DNA of 64,000 nucleotides from Longitalea luteola (GCF_017356035.1 NZ_JAFIQX010000016.1:62001-126000); one strand, 5' to 3'; positions 18,005-27,880 are shown, numbered from the stretch's first letter. The notes: generated by a model not told the origin, from the sequence alone. Program-made: numbers and translations.

Positions 18005-19285
18005 TCAACTGATCAGCTTACTAACCTGCTCGCCCGATTGCAGTGCAGCTTCCACCGTTCCTCCATTGATGCCATCATAAAAAGCTTCACCCGCAAAATA
18101 CAACGTGTTCTCAACAGGTTCGTTTAGGAGTGTCCGTGCTTCGGTCGTAAATAATTTATTAAAACTATAAGCGCCCAAACAAAATTCATTCGTTTGCCAG
18201 CGGGCTACATACGAAGCGGTCAACAGCGATCTTAATTTGTCTGAAGTAATAGAAAAGATGTTGGCCAGCGATTGCAATGCCTGTTCAATGATGGTTGTTT
18301 CATCAATAGCTTTAAAGCGGGTAGCCGGCGGCCCGCCTATCCAACCGGTTAGCAGCGTCGGTGCATCTGGCAGATTCGTCCACCAGGTTGGGATCACTTC
18401 TTCGCTGAATAAAAAGCCGATCTCCTTGTCATACTCCTGCCAGAAAGATGTTGAAAACTGTAGCATCACTTTCAGCACCGTTCCATAACCTATTTGCTGC
18501 CAGGCCTGGCAGTGTGCATCGATGGCGGGTTCAAATGAAACAGCCGTTGAATGGGAGCTATCTGCCAACAATACGCCCAGCGGTACTGCGATGATCGCCT
18601 GCTGCGCAGAAAATGTTTTTCCATCGGCAGTAATCGCTTCCACGTGGCCTTCCTGCCAGCGGATCGTTTTAACAATGCAGGAAGTATGTATAACACAGCC
18701 ATTTGCTGTACAGGCATGCTGCAGGTATTCCGTCAATTGTTGATAGCCGCCGGCGATGCGGAACTGTTCTTCGTCTTCATGTTTCCATTCATCGCGTAAA
18801 CCCAGCACACTCACCTGGTGAATATCAGCCACATCAAACCCTTCGGCAAACCGTTGTACCGATTGCCGCAATACAGCATATTTTTCTTCATGAAAATAGC
18901 GTTGCAGGAAATCGGCCAGGGTAAGATCTGTTTGCAAGCCTGCCATGCGGTGGATCAGTTCGTCCCAGCCTTCCACAAACTCTTCCTGCTCGTGCCATTG
19001 TCCATCTTTTACGCGGATCATTTTACCGGTCATCCGGTGATAAGTTCCTCCGAATTCTTTGAGCAATTGCATGGTCAATGACAGCCGGCCATGAATGAAT
19101 TCGGCGCCTGCTTCGATGGGTTTTATAAAACCGGGAGGTTGTATGGAATGAATTCTTCCGCCAATGCGGTCATTGGCTTCCAGTAAAGTTACAGGATGTC
19201 CGGCCGCGGATAATTTACGTGCCGCCATTAATCCGGCTGCACCTGCTCCGATGATGAGAATAGAATTGCGCATTGTTCTTAACAT
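18005..19285 (-). CDS. FAD-dependent amine oxidase family protein
   Basis: A flavin monoamine oxidase-like enzyme of 426 residues. It has the dinucleotide-binding IIGAGAAGLMAARKL near the start, the GGRIHS motif about 30 residues on, and the C-terminal FAD motif FAGEAFYDGINGGTVEAAL. These enzymes oxidise primary or secondary amines, or related substrates, to imines with H2O2 release. The start at 19285 (MLRTMRNS) has an AGGA about 8 bp ahead; MRNS at 19273 is the alternative. No signal peptide, so cytoplasmic. It lies 90 bp downstream of the phosphodiesterase gene on the same strand; no functional link is evident. Confidence 0.87.
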   Translation of the reverse strand: MLRTMRNSILIIGAGAAGLMAARKLSAAGHPVTLLEANDRIGGRIHSIQPPGFIKPIEAGAEFIHGRLSLTMQLLKEFGGTYHRMTGKMIRVKDGQWHEQEEFVEGWDELIHRMAGLQTDLTLADFLQRYFHEEKYAVLRQSVQRFAEGFDVADIHQVSVLGLRDEWKHEDEEQFRIAGGYQQLTEYLQHACTANGCVIHTSCIVKTIRWQEGHVEAITADGKTFSAQQAIIAVPLGVLLADSSHSTAVSFEPAIDAHCQAWQQIGYGTVLKVMLQFSTSFWQEYDKEIGFLFSEEVIPTWWTNLPDAPTLLTGWIGGPPATRFKAIDETTIIEQALQSLANIFSITSDKLRSLLTASYVARWQTNEFCLGAYSFNKLFTTEARTLLNEPVENTLYFAGEAFYDGINGGTVEAALQSGEQVSKLIS

Positions 19286-19323
19286 GTAAGATTCCTGATG
19301 CAAAAAGAATGCGAAGGGCAAAA

Positions 19324-19372
19324 ACCCTGAAACCTGCGCCCTGAAACCAGTACCTTGTAACCTGTAACACGC
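19324..19372. repeat. 7-bp array (CCTGAAA / CCTGTAA)
   Basis: Seven heptamers, ending a few bases from the stop codon of the phosphodiesterase gene. Confidence 0.75.
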
Positions 19373-19375
19373 TCA

Positions 19376-20632
19376 TTACTTCAAGATCGGCTTCAACACC
19401 TTCAGCGATCCATCAATTTTCTCCGTAACGTTCAACCCCAATATTTTTGCGATGAGTGGATACACATGCACGTTCTCGAATGCCTCGATCTGATGGGCTT
19501 TTTTAAACGCAGGCCCCCAGGCATAAAAGGTAGCCTGCATTTCAGGCAGGGCATTATCGAACCCATGTTTGCCCGCCAGTTGAAATCTGCGTTTGCGGAA
19601 ACTGAATGATCTGGGCGCCCGGGGTACGAGAATGATGTCGCCAATACGCTGATACCAGTCATCTGCGGCCCCATAATGCCAGCGGGCCGGAACTTCTTTC
19701 GCTAGATAAACATCATAATCAACAGCCTGTTGTTTCAGAGCTTTGTAAGCGGGTTGCACATCCCTGGCATTGTAGGCATACATATGCACCAGCACATCGC
19801 CATCGGGCACTTTGAATTTAGTAGTATCAATGGCAGACGGCATGGGCAGGAGATTGACAGTGTCTGCGTTTATCATACCGTGATCGCTCAGGAAAATGTA
19901 ATTCACCGGAAGTTTTAACGAATCTGTCATGCGTACCAGTTTACCAATGCTTTCATCAACAAAATGCACGGCCTCTTCCGTTTGCCTGGCATCCGTACCA
20001 TACATATGTGCTTCATGATCTACCTGCGGCAGGTAAAAAGTAATAAAATGCGGCCGCTTGTCTTCGGGCAGCGTTAACCATTCTTTCACGGTCTGAATGC
20101 GGGTATCAATATCAATGGAGTCATTATAGCGATAATAATAGGTTGGGCGAACGCCTTTTACCGCTGTTTCGGAACCCACCCAATAAAAACTGGCTGTTAC
20201 CATTTGCTGCTGTTCGGCCAGCACCCATAACGGCGTACCGCCATACCAGCTGCTATCTTCCACCGCTTTGCGATTTCCAATGCGATAGATCTCTTTTCTT
20301 TTTTTATCGTAAAAAGTATTATCAACGAGTCCGTGATGAGCGGGATACAATCCGGTAACCAGTGTATAATGATTGGGAAAGGTTAATGAAGGATAAGAAG
20401 GGATCATGGCTTTGGCTGCCACGCCACTGCTGCGCAATTGCTGCAGGTGCCTGGCCTCGAATTTATCGGCGAAATCATTGCGGAATCCATCGGCCGAGAT
20501 GAGGATCACATAAGGCTTTTGCTGTTGCTGGGGGCTATTGCTTCGGCCAGGTACAATATGCTGGCTTATGTCTACCTGGGCCAACAACATCACCGGGAAA
20601 AAAAGGGTCAACAGTACAGTAAATACTCTCAT
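19376..20632 (-). CDS. NPP-type ectonucleotide pyrophosphatase/phosphodiesterase
   Basis: A secreted 418-residue phosphodiesterase of the alkaline phosphatase superfamily (signal peptide to about residue 18). All expected metal and catalytic segments are visible: ISADGFRNDF (first metal Asp), SLTFPNHYTL with the nucleophilic Thr, VDHEAHMYG, SDHGM and GKHGFDN. NPP enzymes split nucleotide or phospholipid phosphodiesters in the periplasm. The length is normal for bacterial members. It is divergent from the rhamnogalacturonan lyase gene across an inverted 7-bp array. Confidence 0.9.
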   Translation of the reverse strand: MRVFTVLLTLFFPVMLLAQVDISQHIVPGRSNSPQQQQKPYVILISADGFRNDFADKFEARHLQQLRSSGVAAKAMIPSYPSLTFPNHYTLVTGLYPAHHGLVDNTFYDKKRKEIYRIGNRKAVEDSSWYGGTPLWVLAEQQQMVTASFYWVGSETAVKGVRPTYYYRYNDSIDIDTRIQTVKEWLTLPEDKRPHFITFYLPQVDHEAHMYGTDARQTEEAVHFVDESIGKLVRMTDSLKLPVNYIFLSDHGMINADTVNLLPMPSAIDTTKFKVPDGDVLVHMYAYNARDVQPAYKALKQQAVDYDVYLAKEVPARWHYGAADDWYQRIGDIILVPRAPRSFSFRKRRFQLAGKHGFDNALPEMQATFYAWGPAFKKAHQIEAFENVHVYPLIAKILGLNVTEKIDGSLKVLKPILK

Positions 20633-20729
20633 GTGTTTTTGTTTGATTGCAAAAGTAAATAGGTTAATACTACTTTGTATTATGGTTTTTTAAACAATTG
20701 AACGTTGAACCCAATAAACGTGATGTGTC

Positions 20730-20845
20730 AGTTACCGGTTACCAGTTGCCGGTTTCCAGGTCTTAAGGCGGAATGTCCGCATGTAATCAGCCTGCTATTA
20801 ATTTAAACTCCTGGCAACTGGTACCTGGTAACTGGTGACCGGTAA
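20730..20845. repeat. inverted 7-bp array (GTTACCG / GTTACCA against its complement)
   Basis: Left arm 20731-20760, right arm 20810-20845. The arms are near-complementary over most of 30 bp. It sits between divergent genes, so it may carry or affect their promoters. Confidence 0.8.
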
Positions 20846-20974
20846 GTTCAGGATGGTTGTGCCGCTATCTCCTACTAACTTCCTTATCTATCCGTACTTC
20901 ATACAACGATTGCCAGCAACCCAACCAGTTGGAAAACGATGATCCCGATGATTTTCTAACTAAAAAACAGCCAT

Positions 20975-23566
20975 ATGAAGTTCGCATTTACTCTTCTAGC
21001 GAACAAGGGTATCTTATGCCCTTTTCGCACCCGCCTTTCTCATGCAACCAGCCCTTATTTATGTTGTTTTCTTTTGCTTCTGCTCCTTGCATCCGGGCGG
21101 CTGACCGCCCAAAAGCAAATGGAACGGTTAAACCGCGGTGTGGTGGCCGTACGCACCAGCAGCAGCCAGGTATATATTGGCTGGCGCCTGTTCGGCAATG
21201 ACCCGGCAGGCATCGGATTTAACGTGTATCGTAACTCTACCCTCCTGAATGCAACGCCCATCACCAATTCAACCAATTACGTCGACAACATCTCCACCAA
21301 CAGCGCCTATACCGTTCGACCCGTGATCAATGGCGTTGAACAGGCAGCCTCAGAAGCAGCCAGTGTATGGTCGCAAAATTACCTGAATATTCCGTTGCAG
21401 ATACCGGCCGGCGGCACTACGCCCTCCGGGGAAGCATACACCTACAACGTGAATGACTGCAGCGTGGGCGACCTGGATGGTGATGGTGATTATGAATTTA
21501 TTGTTAAATGGGATCCCTCCAATGCCAAGGACAATTCACAATCAGGCTATACCGGTAACGTCTATCTCGACGCTTACCAGATCAACGGTACCCGCCTCTG
21601 GCGGATCAACCTGGGCCGCAATATTCGCGCAGGCGCGCACTACACACAATTCCTGGTATATGATTTCGATGGCGATGGCAAAGCGGAACTGGCGTGTAAA
21701 ACCGCCGATGGTACGGTTGATGGCGCAGGTACGGTCATTGGCAGCGCCAGCGCCGATCATCGCAATGCAAGCGGTTATATTCTCACCGGTCCGGAATACC
21801 TGACCGTCTTTAACGGACAAACCGGCGCCGCCATGGCAACCACCAATTATTTACCGGCGCGGGGTACGGTATCGAGCTGGGGTGATAACTATGGCAACCG
21901 GGTCGACCGTTTCATTGCCGCTGTAGCTTACCTCGATGGTCAGCGACCGAGTATGGTCTTTGGCCGCGGCTATTATACCCGGATGGTGCGGGTGGCCTGG
22001 GACTGGCGCAATGGTTCGCTTACCCACCGCTGGACCTTCGACAGCAATACATCGGGTAACAGCGCCTATGCCGGTCAGGGTAATCACCAGATGACCGTAG
22101 GCGATACTGATGGCGATGGCCGTGATGAAGTGTTCAACGGTTCCAGCGCTGTAAATGACAATGGCAGCGGTATGTGGGTAAATGGACTCGGTCATGGCGA
22201 TGCGCTGCACATGAGCGATATGAACCCCGACCGCGCCGGCCAGGAAATATGGCAGCCGTACGAATCGCCTGGCAGCAACGGACAAATAGGCGCCGCCCTG
22301 ATCGATGCCCGCACCGGCGCCCGCATTTTCACCGTTGCGGAAGCATCTTCTGATGTAGGCCGTGGCCTCGCAGCAGATGTTGATCCCCGTTACAAAGGAT
22401 ATGAAATGTGGGCCTCGCGCGGCAACCTGTACACTTGCACAGGTACCAGCATTACTACGGCTAAACCCTCTATAAATTTTGCAGTTTGGTGGGATGCCGA
22501 CCTGCAGCGCGAACTGCTCGATAATATTTCCATCACCAAATGGAATTACAGCAGCAACAACTCCAGCACCCTCTTAACCGCCAGCGGCTGCGCCAGCAAT
22601 AATGGTACGAAAGCTACTCCTGCCCTGTCGGGTGATGTGCTCGGCGACTGGCGCGAAGAAGTGATCCTACGAACAACAGATAACAGCGCCCTGCGCATCT
22701 TCACAACGACCACAGTTGCTTCAAACCGCATTTATACTTTAATGCACGATCCGCAATACCGCGTGGCCATTGCCTGGCAGAATGCAGCATATAACCAGCC
22801 GCCGCACCCGGGCTTTTATTTGGGCGGTGATATGCCGGCCCCACCGGTACCCAATATCTACTTTCCCGGCAGCAGCAGCGGCTCTACCGTTACCATACAG
22901 GAGAACACCACCGGTTTTTGCAGCGTAGATGGCACCATCGATAACAACAATGCCGGTTTTACGGGCACCGGCTTCTGCAATAGCAGCAATGCCGCCGGCA
23001 GTGGCATTAACTGGCGCATATCAGCGCCTGCGGCCGGCAGTTATACCATCAGCTGGCGTTATTCCAATGGAGGCGGCAGCGACCGGCCGGCGAGTCTGCT
23101 CCTGAACGGCAGCACTGCTGCTGCATCGATCAGCTTTCCGGCTACTGCCGACTGGACCACCTGGACCTCCGCTTCAACGGTTGTAAATCTGAACGCGGGT
23201 AATACCGATATCAGGCTGCAGGCCACCGGCGCCGGTGGTTTGGCCAATATCGATAACATCAACATCCAGGGGGCGGCCGCCGTAAGCGGCGTCAGCTGTG
23301 CAGCTGTTGTGACTGCTAGCACGAACCTCACTGCGGCCAGCGCCAGTGACATCAGCATTGCGCCCAACCCCAGCAGCTATGCTTTTATCGTGAATGCTCC
23401 GGGTAATTTCAGGTACGGCGTGTATGATCAGTTGGGACGGCTGGTAGAAAAAGGGAACGGACAATTCAAAACGCAGATCGGCCAGCGGTTACCATTGGGA
23501 ACTTATACGGTGCAAATTGAAATGGGCAATAAGCGGGAAACCATAAAGATCATTAAAGCAAATTAG
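20975..23566 (+). CDS. rhamnogalacturonan lyase (PL11) with CBM and T9SS sorting domain
   Basis: An 863-residue secreted lyase. After a long N-terminal signal (cleavage near LTAQ, residue 46) comes the PL11 catalytic beta-propeller (about 47-640) with several calcium-binding DGDGD-type loops (GDLDGDGDYEF, DFDGDGKAEL, GDTDGDGRDEV). A CBM6/35-like carbohydrate-binding domain spans about 655-775. The final 70 residues (PNPSSYAFIV, then YDQLGRLVEKG, LPLGTYTVQI) form a type IX secretion C-terminal signal. It should cleave rhamnogalacturonan I of pectin by beta-elimination at the cell surface. It is a lone gene, with no SusC/D beside it. Confidence 0.93.
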   Translation: MKFAFTLLANKGILCPFRTRLSHATSPYLCCFLLLLLLASGRLTAQKQMERLNRGVVAVRTSSSQVYIGWRLFGNDPAGIGFNVYRNSTLLNATPITNSTNYVDNISTNSAYTVRPVINGVEQAASEAASVWSQNYLNIPLQIPAGGTTPSGEAYTYNVNDCSVGDLDGDGDYEFIVKWDPSNAKDNSQSGYTGNVYLDAYQINGTRLWRINLGRNIRAGAHYTQFLVYDFDGDGKAELACKTADGTVDGAGTVIGSASADHRNASGYILTGPEYLTVFNGQTGAAMATTNYLPARGTVSSWGDNYGNRVDRFIAAVAYLDGQRPSMVFGRGYYTRMVRVAWDWRNGSLTHRWTFDSNTSGNSAYAGQGNHQMTVGDTDGDGRDEVFNGSSAVNDNGSGMWVNGLGHGDALHMSDMNPDRAGQEIWQPYESPGSNGQIGAALIDARTGARIFTVAEASSDVGRGLAADVDPRYKGYEMWASRGNLYTCTGTSITTAKPSINFAVWWDADLQRELLDNISITKWNYSSNNSSTLLTASGCASNNGTKATPALSGDVLGDWREEVILRTTDNSALRIFTTTTVASNRIYTLMHDPQYRVAIAWQNAAYNQPPHPGFYLGGDMPAPPVPNIYFPGSSSGSTVTIQENTTGFCSVDGTIDNNNAGFTGTGFCNSSNAAGSGINWRISAPAAGSYTISWRYSNGGGSDRPASLLLNGSTAAASISFPATADWTTWTSASTVVNLNAGNTDIRLQATGAGGLANIDNINIQGAAAVSGVSCAAVVTASTNLTAASASDISIAPNPSSYAFIVNAPGNFRYGVYDQLGRLVEKGNGQFKTQIGQRLPLGTYTVQIEMGNKRETIKIIKAN

Positions 23567-23658
23567 CAAATGGCAAATGAATACACCGCAACGCGGCGAA
23601 TACAAACGAAATAAACGTGAACGCGGCGGTAATGGCAATACAGAAGATGCCATGCAGG

Positions 23659-23690
23659 CGGTGCTACATCAGCACCGTCTTTTATTTTTA
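23659..23690 (+). terminator. intrinsic terminator of the lyase gene
   Basis: CGGTGCT / AGCACCG stem with a 5-nt loop, followed by TCTTTTATTTTT. Confidence 0.8.
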
Positions 23691-23699
23691 CCAACAATT

Positions 23700-23744
23700 A
23701 ACTTTAAACTGTGAACTTTAAACTATGAACTTTAAACTTTAATA
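23700..23744. repeat. 7-bp array (AACTTTA / AACTGTG / AACTATG)
   Basis: Six heptamers just upstream of the YdeI-like gene. It is the reverse complement of the GTTCAAA/GTTTAAA family. Confidence 0.8.
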
Positions 23745-23756
23745 TATTAGCAAATT

Positions 23757-24275
23757 ATGATGGTAACTTTTACCACAACTTTACTCCAATTTGAACAGCA
23801 GGGTGAAAAAACCGGCTGGACCTATATTGAAATACCGGCTGATCTTGCGCAGAAGTTAAAGCCCGGTAATAAAAAGACATTTCGCGTTAAAGGTAAACTC
23901 GACAATTTTGCTATTAAAGCAGCGGCTGTGATGCCCATGGGCGGTGGAAATTTTATTCTGCCCATCAATGCCACTATGCGAAAAGGTATTGGAAAACGTA
24001 AAGGTGCGATGGTAAAAGTACAGTTACAGGAAGACAAAGCCGAAGTGCCAATAAACGCAGAATTACTGGAATGTTTACAGGATGACCCCGATGCGCAGGC
24101 CCATTTTAATAAATTATCGAAAAGTCACCAGCTTTATTTCAGCAAATGGATCGATAGCGCCAAAACCGAAGCTACCAGGACCAACCGGCTCGCCCGAACG
24201 CTGATCGCGCTGGGAAAAGGATGGGATTATGGGCAAATGCTGCGGGCGGGCAAGCAGGATAAAGAGGGTCTATAG
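23757..24275 (+). CDS. YdeI/OmpD-associated family protein with DUF1905
   Basis: A 172-residue cytoplasmic protein. The N-terminal half (about 5-95) matches DUF1905, a small beta-barrel fold (WTYIEIPADLA, then GKLDNFAIK and LPINATMRKGIGK). The C-terminal half matches the YdeI/OmpD-associated bacteriocin-protection segment (SKSHQLYFSKWIDSAKTEATRTNRLA). The biochemical role is not established in the family. It is probably monocistronic: a terminator precedes it and a 700-bp gap follows. The start is ATG-ATG (23757 or 23760). Confidence 0.82.
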   Translation: MMVTFTTTLLQFEQQGEKTGWTYIEIPADLAQKLKPGNKKTFRVKGKLDNFAIKAAAVMPMGGGNFILPINATMRKGIGKRKGAMVKVQLQEDKAEVPINAELLECLQDDPDAQAHFNKLSKSHQLYFSKWIDSAKTEATRTNRLARTLIALGKGWDYGQMLRAGKQDKEGL

Positions 24276-24969
24276 CTACCAGACGGTACAAAGTACCTGT
24301 TTAGCTATTAAAAATGAACAGACTAGCCCGTCTACACAATGCAAAATGTTGTAACATATTTCAATTCTAATATACTGCCGTTCTAAATTCTGCGTTATAT
24401 CTTTACTGCGGGATAAGTACTATTCCGCGAGCTTTGTATGTAAAGTATTAATAATAACAGTATCTTTTTATAATAAAAAAACCTTTTTACCTGTTTTTAA
24501 ATTAGTTAATTTACTAATTTGCCGCAGCTTACTAATACCCTATGATGAATTATAATCTACTTTCTGTAAAATGTACATTGGTCGTGCCTGGTATAGCGGT
24601 TCTACTGCAACAAGGTAATTGCGCGCTCCCATTCATCATTCAATTTAGTGGCTCACACAGCATAGGTAAACTTACCGCATAACATGCGTAAGCCGGTTAT
24701 TGCGGTAATACACATAAAACAGAACTGTAACTGAAGCTCTTTTACAATCAACATTATTAACGCAAAAAATTATATCAGTTCGATAGTCGTAAAAAACTGT
24801 AACAACATTACAAGTGAAAAATGGTCCATGATAAGTGCAACAATGGGTTTCCGGAATATCCGCGATGCTCCGCCGGATAAAACCAGCGCCCCTAAACGAA
24901 TGAAAATGTGAACTTTTAAAACAATAATGGTTTCAATTATTTTTATCAATCATTTTTAAAAACCGTTCT
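24276..24969. other. AT-rich intergenic region without recognised gene
   Basis: Nearly 700 bp, visibly richer in A+T than the neighbouring genes. The only frame of note (about 46 codons from 24541) has no coding features. It may hold the promoter of the next gene. Confidence 0.4.
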
Positions 24970-25938
24970 ATGATAAGTAAGTGTTCCCTAACCACACTTC
25001 TGCTCATCATCTCCGCAGTCACCTTCGGTCAAAGCCAGGTTGACGGAGTATGGAAAACCCAGGACCAAAAGGATAGCCTGTTAGTAAGCGCAAGCGGACA
25101 AAGCAATCCCGCAGTATTTGTTTATTTTCCCAGCAAAGCCAAGTTCTTACCATTTACGATCAACGGTAGCGAACTGGTACACTATGAGCCAGATGCCTCC
25201 AAGATGTCATTGAGTTTGTCGGCCGATGGAAAAACCATTACCGATGCCAATGGTGGTGCCAAGAAAGTGTATTCAAAAGTTTCTTCCCATTCACCTGTAA
25301 ACAGCAAAACGGTTGCTGCTGGTCCGGATGATTTCTTTGATTTCAGCACCAGCAATTATTACGCAGGTATCAACTTCTATCTTTCATCACACCCGGGCCT
25401 GCCATTTATGCCCAATCCAGCTTTTATCACCAGGAAAAAAGTGAAAGAAGTAAAGATTGAAAAATTCTTTGCTCGTGTAAGCGGCGGTGGTGGCGTATCG
25501 GTTCAGAAAGAATATGATCTGGTATACAATTTCAATTCCAGCGGACAGATCACCAGCGTACAGGTAATACCTTTCGGCGGCGGTCAGGAAACTGATACAT
25601 GGAATTACTCTTACAATGGCGACAAGCTGCAAAAGATCAGCACACCTGGCAGAGTATTACAATTCGACAATGATAACTGGGAAGTAGATGCCCGTCAACA
25701 GAAAAAGGTGCCGTTCATTTTCCCTATGTGGGAGTACAATGGCGACTCAAAACCACGCACTGCTACCCTGCCCTATATGACCGGCGCTCCTCTTAATGAA
25801 TATTATTACACTGGCAATCAGCTGACCAAGATATGTTCAAAAGACGTAAGCGAACCGAACATTCTGGAGCATTGCACAGAATACAGCTACAAGGATGGAA
25901 TTCCGGTAAAAATAGTAGAAACAAAGCGAAGCAAATAA
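24970..25938 (+). CDS. secreted protein of unknown function
   Basis: A 322-residue protein with a clear signal peptide (cleavage after VTFGQS, about residue 21). The region after it (VDGVWKTQDQKDSLLV) looks like a lipocalin-type or DUF2147-like start, and the C-terminal half contains beta-hairpin segments (YNFNSSGQITSVQVI, WNYSYNGDKLQKIS, EYYYTGNQLTKICS) like those of RHS/YD-type or bacteroidal DUF proteins. The family is not recognised with confidence. A strong terminator follows immediately, so it is the last or only gene of its transcript. Confidence 0.75.
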   Translation: MISKCSLTTLLLIISAVTFGQSQVDGVWKTQDQKDSLLVSASGQSNPAVFVYFPSKAKFLPFTINGSELVHYEPDASKMSLSLSADGKTITDANGGAKKVYSKVSSHSPVNSKTVAAGPDDFFDFSTSNYYAGINFYLSSHPGLPFMPNPAFITRKKVKEVKIEKFFARVSGGGGVSVQKEYDLVYNFNSSGQITSVQVIPFGGGQETDTWNYSYNGDKLQKISTPGRVLQFDNDNWEVDARQQKKVPFIFPMWEYNGDSKPRTATLPYMTGAPLNEYYYTGNQLTKICSKDVSEPNILEHCTEYSYKDGIPVKIVETKRSK

Positions 25939-25963
25939 GTGTTAACCACTTACTATCATAATG

Positions 25964-25993
25964 AAAAAAGTCCCGGTTATCCGGGACTTTTTT
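25964..25993. terminator. strong intrinsic terminator
   Basis: A perfect 13-bp stem AAAAAAGTCCCGG / CCGGGACTTTTTT with a TTAT loop; it can work on both strands. Confidence 0.95.
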
Positions 25994-26127
25994 CATTCAG
26001 GGCATTGCTGTTACCGGTACGTCGGCGGGTAAAATCAACATCCTATATTTAACGAAAAGGCCACAACAATTTCTATTTTCCACATGTTGTGTATAAGTAA
26101 CTTTACTAAAATGCTGTTCTAAATAAT

Positions 26128-26135
26128 TATATTTG
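26128..26135 (+). promoter_or_regulatory. predicted -7 element TATATTTG for phoH
   Basis: Exact TAnnTTTG match about 65 bp upstream of the phoH start; no clear TTTG at -33. Confidence 0.5.
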
Positions 26136-26200
26136 GAATAGACGACATCAGAAGATATCAGGACACTTTCCTGTATTTGTGAAACTTAAACTGAAGAGCA

Positions 26201-27202
26201 TTGACAGAAACAATCATTAGCCTTGAAACTGTAAACCCTATAGAGTTTTTCGGTGTAAACAACGGAAAACTGGATATTCTCAAAAAGAAATTCCCGCTTT
26301 TAAAAATTCTTTCAAGAGGAACCCAAATAAAATTGAGCGGCTCGCCGGAACAGGTGGAAAGCGCCAAGGAAAAAATTGAACTGATCGTTCAATACCTGGA
26401 GCGCAACGGCCACATGAGCGAGAACTATTTTGAGCAGATCCTGGGCGGCGACGATGCCGAAACAGTTGACAATTTTATCGACCGCAATCCCAACGACATC
26501 CTTGTTTTTGGCCCCAACGGTAAAACCGTACGGGCCCGCACCATCAACCAGAAAAAACTGGTGCAGGTGGCTGAAAAAAATGACATCGTGTTTGCGATTG
26601 GTCCCGCCGGTACCGGTAAAACCTATACCGCGGTAGCCCTGGCCGTTCGGGCGTTGAAAAACAAAATGGTCAAAAAGATCATTCTTACCCGCCCGGCCGT
26701 GGAAGCCGGTGAAAGCCTGGGTTTTCTGCCCGGTGACCTCAAAGAAAAGATCGACCCGTATCTGCGCCCGTTATATGATGCGCTTGACGATATGATCCCT
26801 GCCGACAAGCTTGGGTATTATATGAGCACCCGCGTAATTGAAATTGCGCCCCTCGCCTATATGCGGGGACGTACGCTCGATAATGCGTTCATCATATTGG
26901 ATGAGGCCCAGAACTCAACCGATCTTCAGTTGAAGATGTTCCTTACCCGTATCGGCGCCAATGCCAAGGCCATCATTACCGGTGATTTAACGCAGATCGA
27001 CCTGCCTAAAAATCAACGCAGTGGTCTTGAAAAAGCCGTGCGCATCCTGAAAAATATCGATGGCATCGCCCATATCGAACTGGATGAAGAGGACGTAGTA
27101 CGTCACCGCCTGGTAAAAGCCATTATCAAGGCTTACGACCGCGATCACCGCGAGAACGAGCCGGACCAGGATATTCAAACACACTGGCGCAACAGAAAAT
27201 AA
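26201..27202 (+). CDS. phoH: PhoH-family ATPase
   Basis: A 333-residue cytoplasmic ATPase. An N-terminal KH-like segment (about 10-65, then a linker) precedes the PhoH P-loop domain: Walker A GPAGTGKT at 134-141, Walker B ILDEAQN at 233-239, and the conserved ITGDLTQIDLP motif. PhoH proteins are RNA-associated ATPases, helicase-like, in stress and RNA metabolism. The reading frame begins with TTG at 26201; no Met codon lies before residue 72, and the sequence MTETIISLETVNPIEFFGV is the conserved family start, so TTG initiation is likely. An 8-bp repeat array follows 14 bp after the stop. Confidence 0.93.
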   Translation: MTETIISLETVNPIEFFGVNNGKLDILKKKFPLLKILSRGTQIKLSGSPEQVESAKEKIELIVQYLERNGHMSENYFEQILGGDDAETVDNFIDRNPNDILVFGPNGKTVRARTINQKKLVQVAEKNDIVFAIGPAGTGKTYTAVALAVRALKNKMVKKIILTRPAVEAGESLGFLPGDLKEKIDPYLRPLYDALDDMIPADKLGYYMSTRVIEIAPLAYMRGRTLDNAFIILDEAQNSTDLQLKMFLTRIGANAKAIITGDLTQIDLPKNQRSGLEKAVRILKNIDGIAHIELDEEDVVRHRLVKAIIKAYDRDHRENEPDQDIQTHWRNRK

Positions 27203-27215
27203 CACACTGAATTAC

Positions 27216-27445
27216 GATTTCTGATTTCGGGATTTCGGGATTGCGAGATTTAATGCTCTCCAAGCTCGGGGTCCCGAAACCATTTTTACGATTTCTGATT
27301 TCGGGATTTCGCGATTTCGGGATTTCGCGATTTTGGGATTTCGCGATTTCGGGATTTCGGGATTTCGGGATTTCAGGAATTTAAGTTTTATTACAGACCT
27401 CAGTGTTGAACAAATCAGAAATCTCAAAATCTCAAAATCAGAAAT
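27216..27445. repeat. 8-bp array (GGGATTTC / GCGATTTC) with inverted arm
   Basis: A long left arm of ATTTCGGG/ATTTCGCG octamers (27216-27378) and a short right arm (27412-27445) with the complementary AAATCTCA units and a terminal AAATCAGAAAT. It lies between phoH and the small lipoprotein gene. Confidence 0.88.
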
Positions 27446-27473
27446 TGCCCCATATAGTTTATTTTTGTTGATT

Positions 27474-27878
27474 ATGAAGAAATTAATTGCCAGTTTTTGC
27501 CTTTTGGCTACTTTATCCTGTAATTCAGGCGATGCAGCAGCGTATAAAAAAGCAGAAAATGCGCAGGATGCCGGCACCCAGTTTATCCGCGCTTCACTGG
27601 ATGGAGATTACAGTAAAGCCTCCTTTTATTTATTGAAGGATTCTACCAATCTATTGCTGTTCGAAAAACAACAGGCCAATTATAAACAATTGAGCAGCAA
27701 AGAAAAGAGCCAGTACAAGAACGCCGCCATCAGGCCGGTGGCCATTACGTCTGAAAACGATTCAACCGTTCAATACAATTATTACCATACATCCAATCCA
27801 TCAGATACTACAACCCTGCGGATCGTTCGCCAACAGGATACCTGGCTGGTTGATCTGAAATCGATCATAAAAATGTAG
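27474..27878 (+). CDS. small lipoprotein, DUF4878/NTF2-like
   Basis: A 134-residue protein starting MKKLIASFCLLATLSC, with the Cys at 16 as a possible lipidation site. The mature part (ENAQDAGTQFIRASLDGDYSKASFYL, then a variable stretch and TTLRIVRQQDTWLVDLK) has the cone-shaped NTF2/DUF4878 layout common in bacteroidal lipoproteins. The upstream in-frame extension to 27333 is repeat sequence and not part of the gene. It precedes crcB by 2 bp, so the two are probably co-transcribed. The role is unknown. Confidence 0.75.
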   Translation: MKKLIASFCLLATLSCNSGDAAAYKKAENAQDAGTQFIRASLDGDYSKASFYLLKDSTNLLLFEKQQANYKQLSSKEKSQYKNAAIRPVAITSENDSTVQYNYYHTSNPSDTTTLRIVRQQDTWLVDLKSIIKM

Positions 27879-27880
27879 GC

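Noticed and set aside
24541-24681. A 46-codon frame (ATG-ATG start) in the 24.3-25.0 kb gap
   Set aside because: No hydrophobic helix, domain or convincing upstream signal; probably chance.
27203-27880. Fluoride riboswitch ahead of crcB
   Set aside because: No match to the conserved crcB-motif pseudoknot could be found; the stretch is an 8-bp repeat array and the small lipoprotein gene.
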